DNA of 64,000 bases. Origin: an uncultured Alistipes sp. (lineage in GTDB: Bacteria > Bacteroidota > Bacteroidia > Bacteroidales > Rikenellaceae). This document shows positions 62,427 through 64,000 of this stretch, piece after piece. Position 1 is the first letter of the stretch. Every line of letters starts with the position of its first letter. The notes under the pieces were generated by a model. It searched no databases, was not told the DNA's origin, and worked only from the letters and a program-made list of their open reading frames with translations. The stretch covers positions 107,392-171,391 of the forward strand of contig CALUIK010000005.1 of the NCBI GenBank assembly GCA_944320685.1. Reading direction: 5' to 3'. The position numbers and the translations under genes are program-made.

Positions 62427-63038
62427 ATGCAAGTGTTGAAGAAGGATATTCATGGACGCATATTGGCAGTCGCCAAGCGGCGTTTCAAGCAGAAAGGCTA
62501 TTCCAAAACTTCCATGCGCGAAATAGCGGAATCGTCGAGTGTTGGTGTCGGGAATATCTATAACTACTTCGCGAGCAAAGATGAATTGTTCCGTGAAGTG
62601 GTCCGTCCTGTTTTGTGCGCTTTGGAAGCCATGCTGCAAGAACACCACGGCATACGGGGCGAAGATATTATGATGATGCGGTCGGAAAAATACCTGAAAT
62701 CCTGCATTGACGAATATGTTTCGCTTATAGACAAACACCGTTCGCTAATGGAAATACTGTTGTTCCGTGCGCAAGGTTCTTCATTGGAACGCTTCCGTGA
62801 GAATTATACCGACCGTTCCACGGAATTGGTTAAGGCGTGGTTCGCGTCCATGCAGCGGAAACATCCCGAAATCAATACGGCTGTGTCCGATTTTATCATT
62901 CATTTGCATACGGTATGGATGTTCACGATGTTCGAGGAACTATTGATGCATTCCGTACCCCGGCAAGAAATGGAGGCTATTTTGCACGATTATATCCTGT
63001 TTGAAATCCAAGGTTGGAGGGCTATTATTAAGATATGA
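62427..63038 (+). CDS. TetR family regulator
   Basis: 203 aa from the ATG at 62427. N-terminal helix-turn-helix with the TetR pattern (LAVAKRRFKQKGYSKTSMREIAESSSVGVGNIYNYFASKDELFREVV), then an all-helical ligand and dimer domain. GC content and codon use are clearly lower than upstream genes and match the methyltransferase gene that follows, so the two likely arrived together. An intrinsic terminator separates them. Confidence 0.9.
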   Translation: MQVLKKDIHGRILAVAKRRFKQKGYSKTSMREIAESSSVGVGNIYNYFASKDELFREVVRPVLCALEAMLQEHHGIRGEDIMMMRSEKYLKSCIDEYVSLIDKHRSLMEILLFRAQGSSLERFRENYTDRSTELVKAWFASMQRKHPEINTAVSDFIIHLHTVWMFTMFEELLMHSVPRQEMEAILHDYILFEIQGWRAIIKI

Positions 63039-63087
63039 AATACAGACAACGTACATACGAACATTCAACCGCATCAGAACGGTTGTC

Positions 63088-63124
63088 AAGGAGGAAATCT
63101 TCACGGAGGTTTCCTCCTTTTTTT
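63088..63124 (+). terminator. Intrinsic terminator after TetR
   Basis: 10-bp stem AAGGAGGAAA / TTTCCTCCTT, 12-nt loop and T7; a textbook terminator 50 nt past the TetR stop. Confidence 0.85.
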
Positions 63125-63167
63125 ATGAACAATTCTGGATATCGTTCACTATTAAATATCCCAAAAT

Positions 63168-63938
63168 ATGAAACAGAAATACGAGTTTAAGAGCATTGTA
63201 GCGGAAACATTGCTTATTCCGCTATACATGAGAGCCAAAGAAAGCCGCCGGGATAATCCCATCCTATATGACAAGACTGCGGAATGGCTGGCGGACAGTT
63301 TGGAATACGATTATTCCCAGTTCGACGGGGCAAAGTTGAGCGAAGTGGGATGCGTGGTGCGTGGATGGTATTTCGACCGTGCAGTAAAACGTTTCATCGA
63401 CACGCATCCCCGTCCGGTAGTCGTAAATGTAGGCTGCGGATTGGATACCCGTTTCCAGCGTATCGGAAGTCAGAAAGCAGTCTTTTATGATTTGGATTTG
63501 CCTGAGGTCATTACGCTACGCCGGGAATTGATACCCGAACAGCCGGACAATGTCTATATTGCAGCGTCCCTGCTGGATACTGACTGGATGGATGACTTGC
63601 GCCGGAAGCATCCCGATGCAGAATTTATCTTCATCGTGGAGGGGGTACTGATGTACTTCTACGAGAAGCAAGTAAAATCCTTCCTGCATCATGTGGCAAG
63701 CCGTTTCGGGGGAGGCGAATTGTGGTTTGACGTGTGCGGCACGATAATGAGCCGTCACGGAGTGAAGCCCGATTCGCTCCGCAAGCACGAGGCCCAGATC
63801 CGTTCCGGATTGAGCGACGGGCACGTGGTGGAACAATGGGAATCGTCTTTAAAGCTCATTGAACAGGCTAACTACATGGAGAAAAACAGGACAAAACGGC
63901 GGCAAGCGATTATAAAATCAATCGTTATAAATACTTGA
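63168..63938 (+). CDS. LCMT-type class I methyltransferase
   Basis: 256 aa. SAM-binding motif VVVNVGCGLDTRFQRIG and acidic motif II VFYDLDLPEVITLRREL are those of leucine carboxyl methyltransferase/PPM1-type enzymes (PF04072); EGVLMYFYEKQVKSFL is also characteristic. In bacteria such enzymes O-methylate small acids or polyketides, so the target is unknown. It follows TetR, which probably controls it, but a terminator lies between and no consensus promoter is evident in 63125-63167. Composition is AT-richer than the main genome. 63939-64000 contains no gene. Confidence 0.88.
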   Translation: MKQKYEFKSIVAETLLIPLYMRAKESRRDNPILYDKTAEWLADSLEYDYSQFDGAKLSEVGCVVRGWYFDRAVKRFIDTHPRPVVVNVGCGLDTRFQRIGSQKAVFYDLDLPEVITLRRELIPEQPDNVYIAASLLDTDWMDDLRRKHPDAEFIFIVEGVLMYFYEKQVKSFLHHVASRFGGGELWFDVCGTIMSRHGVKPDSLRKHEAQIRSGLSDGHVVEQWESSLKLIEQANYMEKNRTKRRQAIIKSIVINT

Positions 63939-64000
63939 TTTACAACTAATATGTTTTAACAAACGGAGAAATCAGCTATTGGCGTTTAGTCCTAATCGGA

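Noticed and set aside
63125..63170. ATG just after the T-run as an earlier start of the methyltransferase
   Set aside because: Not in frame with the methyltransferase; only a short peptide would result.

Overview
This is a GC-rich chromosomal stretch from a Bacteroidota bacterium. Promoters of the phylum's own type (TTG or TTTG, about 19-21 bp, then TAnnTTTG) recur throughout, and several families typical of the group are present (DUF4254-GT9 pair, DUF4834, GH43/95/97 exo-glycosidases, a Nudix-type pentose regulator). The composition and the set of housekeeping genes suggest a gut Rikenellaceae such as Alistipes; that placement is inference. About 50 protein genes, one tRNA-Arg(ACG) and many strong hairpin terminators can be supported.

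Layout. 1-950: tail of an ABC permease. 1040-10543: a secreted glycosidase block, GH43 (-) diverging from GH95, GH43, GH97 and GH43-CBM6 (+). 10.8-19.9 kb: tRNA-Arg, a small lipoprotein, DPP-IV, a hypothetical, a glucosaminidase-LysM protein, DUF4254-GT9, then plsX-rpmF-yceD and an orphan. 20.1-24.9 kb: a GH5 / GH140-like / nucleoside-hydrolase-like secreted operon diverging from a GntR-type regulator with a striking mirror-symmetric promoter and operator region. 25-35 kb: gapA, mlaFE, a one-gene restriction-modification enzyme of unusual composition, GH43-like lipoprotein, DUF4834, purB, a small hypothetical and an acyltransferase. 36-39 kb: a winged-helix/membrane-protein triad and a MATE transporter. 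39.4-46.7 kb: a complete glycerol operon glpABC-K-F-R. 46.9-52.2 kb: a xylose operon (Nudix-like regulator, xylB, xylA, xylE). 52.4-62.1 kb: GH3, a very large GH38-like protein, a DUF5054 (GH38-like) protein and a UTRA GntR regulator. 62.4-63.9 kb: TetR plus an LCMT-type methyltransferase, of lower GC.

How it fits together. The window is dominated by periplasmic or surface exo-glycosidases without any SusC/SusD pair, which suggests trimming of side chains from oligosaccharides imported or released elsewhere. GH95 + GH97 + several GH43 + GH3, together with a full xylose catabolic operon, would suit a substituted heteroxylan, but the substrates are inferred from family only. The glycerol operon carries glycerol through GlpF, GlpK and the membrane-linked GlpABC dehydrogenase to dihydroxyacetone phosphate and gapA. 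The most promising new observations are the symmetric regulatory region at 23.70-23.84 kb with its secreted nucleoside-hydrolase-like operon, the single-chain R-M enzyme embedded behind a glycosidase gene, and the long-leader divergent GH38/DUF5054 locus.
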